Below are positions 7,308-8,624 of a stretch of DNA of 8,624 nucleotides, one piece after another. Source of the stretch: an uncultured Micrococcus sp. (GTDB lineage Bacteria > Actinomycetota > Actinomycetes > Actinomycetales > Micrococcaceae). Under the pieces are notes generated by a model, which worked only from the letters and a program-made list of their open reading frames with translations, ran no database searches and was not told the DNA's origin. A program made the position numbers and the translations under genes. Numbering within the stretch: the stretch's first letter is position 1; the number at the start of each line of letters is the position of its first letter. The stretch lies in the NCBI GenBank assembly GCA_946222435.1, contig CAMIOJ010000074.1, positions 1-8,624 on the forward strand. Reading direction: 5' to 3'.

Positions 7308-8159
7308 TCAGAGGATCTTGGTGACCTGGTTGAAGGACAGGGTGACCGGGGTCTCGCGCTCGAAGATGGAGACGAGGACCACCAGCTGCTGGGCCTCCGG
7401 CTTGATCTCGGAGATCGTGGCCGGGAGGGTCTCGAACGGGCCGTCGTTGACGGTGACCGACTCTCCGACCTCGAAGTCCACGTGAACGGCCGGGGCTTCG
7501 AGGCCCGCACCGGTCTCCTCCGCGGCGGCGGGGACGGCGCGGCCCTCCTTCTCGGCGGCCTTGGCGGCCTCCTGGATGACGGACGGGGCCATCATGTCGA
7601 AGGCCTCGTCCAGGGAGAGCGGCTGCGGGTGGTGCGCGTCGTTGCCCACGAACCCGGTGACGCCCGGGGTGTGGCGGACGACGCCCCACGAGGCGTCCGT
7701 CAGGTCCATGCGCACGAGCACGTAGCCCGGGATGCGCACACGGGAGACGATCTTCCGTGTGGTGTTCTTGATCTCGACGACCTCTTCCATGGGGACCTCG
7801 ATCTCGTAGATCAGGTCCTCCATGTCCTGGGTCTGGATGCGGGTCTCGAGGTTGGTCTTCACGCGCTTTTCGTAGCCCGCGTAGGTGTGCACCACGTACC
7901 AGTCGCCGGGCTGACGGCGCAGGCGGGTGCGGAGCTCCTCGGCGGGGTCGACCTCGGGCTCGGCGTCCTCGGCGGGGGCCTCCTCGGCCTCGGCTGGGTC
8001 GGCGTCGGCCTGGGCGGCCTCCGGCTCCTCGGCCAGCGCGTCGGTCTCCTCGGCAGCGGGGGCCTCGGTCTCGTCCGCGGTGATCTCCTCGGCCTGGGCG
8101 GTCTCCTCAGAGGTGACGGCGTCCTCGGCGGTCTGGGGATCGAGTTCCTGCTCGGACAC
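7308..8159 (-). CDS. nusG: Transcription termination/antitermination protein NusG
   Basis: NusG binds the RNA polymerase clamp across the cleft, modulates pausing and links polymerase to Rho or to the ribosome through S10. The 283-residue product begins with an acidic, Ala/Glu-rich, probably disordered extension of about 80 residues typical of actinobacteria. The NGN domain follows from WYVVHTYAGYEKRVKTNLE (about 87) through IPGYVLVRMDL and TPGVTGFVG. Next come an Ala/Glu-rich linker and the C-terminal KOW domain (about 226-281) with FEVGESVTVNDGPF and VSIFERETPVTLSFNQVTKI. I prefer the GTG at 8157-8159 (product starting MSEQELDPQ), which has AGGA four bases upstream. The in-frame GTG at 8178-8180 would add seven residues and has no Shine-Dalgarno. 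The first residue of the acidic tail is therefore uncertain; the rest is not. secE lies just upstream. Confidence 0.96.
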   Translation of the reverse strand: MSEQELDPQTAEDAVTSEETAQAEEITADETEAPAAEETDALAEEPEAAQADADPAEAEEAPAEDAEPEVDPAEELRTRLRRQPGDWYVVHTYAGYEKRVKTNLETRIQTQDMEDLIYEIEVPMEEVVEIKNTTRKIVSRVRIPGYVLVRMDLTDASWGVVRHTPGVTGFVGNDAHHPQPLSLDEAFDMMAPSVIQEAAKAAEKEGRAVPAAAEETGAGLEAPAVHVDFEVGESVTVNDGPFETLPATISEIKPEAQQLVVLVSIFERETPVTLSFNQVTKIL

Positions 8160-8191
8160 GGGTTCCTGCTTTCTGCTCACGGGGTACAGAG

Positions 8192-8213
8192 GCTGCGGAC
8201 GGTCTCACGCAGC
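8192..8213 (-). repeat. Small hairpin in the secE-nusG gap
   Basis: GCTGCG and CGCAGC pair over 6 bp around a 10-base loop, shortly before nusG. It could fold in the nusG leader; function unknown. Confidence 0.25.
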
Positions 8214-8214
8214 G

Positions 8215-8234
8215 GCGGCCCTTCCGGTGGCCGC
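8215..8234 (-). repeat. Hairpin just after secE
   Basis: GCGGCC and GGCCGC form a 6-bp stem with an 8-base loop, 9 bases after the secE stop codon. It is short and has no T-run, so it is more likely an mRNA-stability or partial attenuation element than a full terminator; secE and nusG are probably cotranscribed. Confidence 0.3.
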
Positions 8235-8243
8235 GTCCCTCGG

Positions 8244-8498
8244 TCAGAAGCCTCCGAAGGTGAAGCGTGCCGCCGTGCCGAAGAGCCAGTCCAGTCCCAT
8301 CACCAGCAGGATCATGATCGCCACGAAGGCGAGCACGACGCCGGTCATGCGGAGCAGCTCCTCGCGGGTCGGGGTGACCACCTTGCGGAGCTCATCCATC
8401 ACCTGGCGCAGGAAGAGGCCGATACGGGCGAGGAGGCCACGCTTCTTGCGGGCGTCTGCGGGGCGGCCGCTGCCGCCGCTCACTGCCGTCTCAGACAC
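8244..8498 (-). CDS. secE: Preprotein translocase subunit SecE
   Basis: SecE is the essential clamp subunit of the SecYEG protein-export channel in the cytoplasmic membrane. The 84-residue product is the short, single-span form usual in actinobacteria. It has a polar Gly/Ser/Lys-rich N-terminus, the conserved amphipathic helix FLRQVMDELRKVVTPTREEL (29-48) that packs on SecY, and one transmembrane helix (about 52-73, TGVVLAFVAIMILLVMGLDW). The start is the GTG at 8496-8498, with a weak GAGG (8503-8506) four bases upstream. It lies 72 bases downstream of tRNA-Trp, and no convincing promoter is seen between them, so read-through from the tRNA is possible. nusG follows, as in most bacteria. Confidence 0.96.
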   Translation of the reverse strand: MSETAVSGGSGRPADARKKRGLLARIGLFLRQVMDELRKVVTPTREELLRMTGVVLAFVAIMILLVMGLDWLFGTAARFTFGGF

Positions 8499-8570
8499 GT
8501 GGCCTCACTCGTTCGGATCGCCGATACGTCTTACCGTCTTCTCGACCAGCCGGGCGGCTGCGTCGATGCG

Positions 8571-8624
8571 CAGGGCAGACAGGACTCGAACCTGCAACCT
8601 GCGGTTTTGGAGACCGCTGCGCTA
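8571..8624 (-). tRNA. tRNA-Trp (CCA anticodon), 3' portion, runs off right edge
   Basis: On the minus strand the anticodon arm is GCGGT, loop CTCCAAA, ACCGC (8601-8617), with anticodon CCA at 8608-8610. The T arm GCAGG-TTCGAGT-CCTGT (8579-8595) and variable bases AGGTT (8596-8600) follow. The 3' acceptor strand CTGCCCT (8572-8578) and a G discriminator (8571) close it. The 5' acceptor strand and most of the D arm lie beyond 8624. No CCA end is encoded; the next bases are CGCA. A tRNA-Trp just before secE is a common actinobacterial arrangement. Confidence 0.95.

Noticed and set aside
8499..8570. Promoter of secE (TGGTCG and TATCGG)
   Set aside because: Both hexamers match the consensus poorly and nothing else supports them; read-through from tRNA-Trp is equally possible.

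Overview
The window is a chromosomal housekeeping segment from a very high-GC actinobacterium. Almost all of it reads on the minus strand, so gene order runs from high to low coordinates: tRNA-Trp (partial), secE, nusG, rplK, rplA, a decayed GNAT acetyltransferase gene, rplJ, rplL, an acyltransferase-3 membrane protein gene, and the first half of rpoB (partial). The G/C-rich third positions, the long acidic N-terminus of NusG, the single-span SecE and an RpoB whose rifampicin-region residues have mycobacterial numbering all point to Actinomycetota. A Micrococcaceae-like source (Micrococcus, Kocuria or Arthrobacter relatives) is my inference, not a demonstrated assignment.

Region by region: 8571-8624 holds the 3' three quarters of a tRNA-Trp. 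7308-8498 holds secE (translocon subunit) and nusG (transcription factor). 5942-7169 holds rplK and rplA (ribosomal L11 and L1), followed by two strong tandem hairpins. About 4791-5830 is the remnant of a two-domain GNAT acetyltransferase, broken by a stop codon, a frame change and loss of sequence near its C-terminus. 4506-4764 holds a well-formed promoter and a leader of about 220 nt with a terminator-like hairpin plus T-rich tract, the probable L10 autoregulatory leader. 3524-4505 holds rplJ and rplL, ended by a 15-bp perfect hairpin. 2063-3349 is the acyltransferase gene, followed by its own hairpin and a good candidate promoter for rpoB. rpoB starts at 1822 and runs off the left edge after about 607 codons.

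The ribosomal and RNA polymerase genes form the classic secE-nusG-rplKA-rplJL-rpoBC cluster. Here it appears split by hairpins and promoters into separate transcription units, with two non-ribosomal genes between them: one decayed (GNAT) and one intact (acyltransferase 3). L10 and L7/L12 form the ribosomal stalk, L11 supports the stalk base, L1 forms the opposite stalk, NusG acts on the polymerase whose beta subunit rpoB encodes, and SecE belongs to the protein-export channel.

I found no CRISPR array, insertion sequence, phage gene or clearly novel system. The points most worth a second look are the decayed GNAT gene, the rplJ leader attenuator, the acyltransferase lodged between rplL and rpoB, and a 13-nt sequence repeated just after two terminators.
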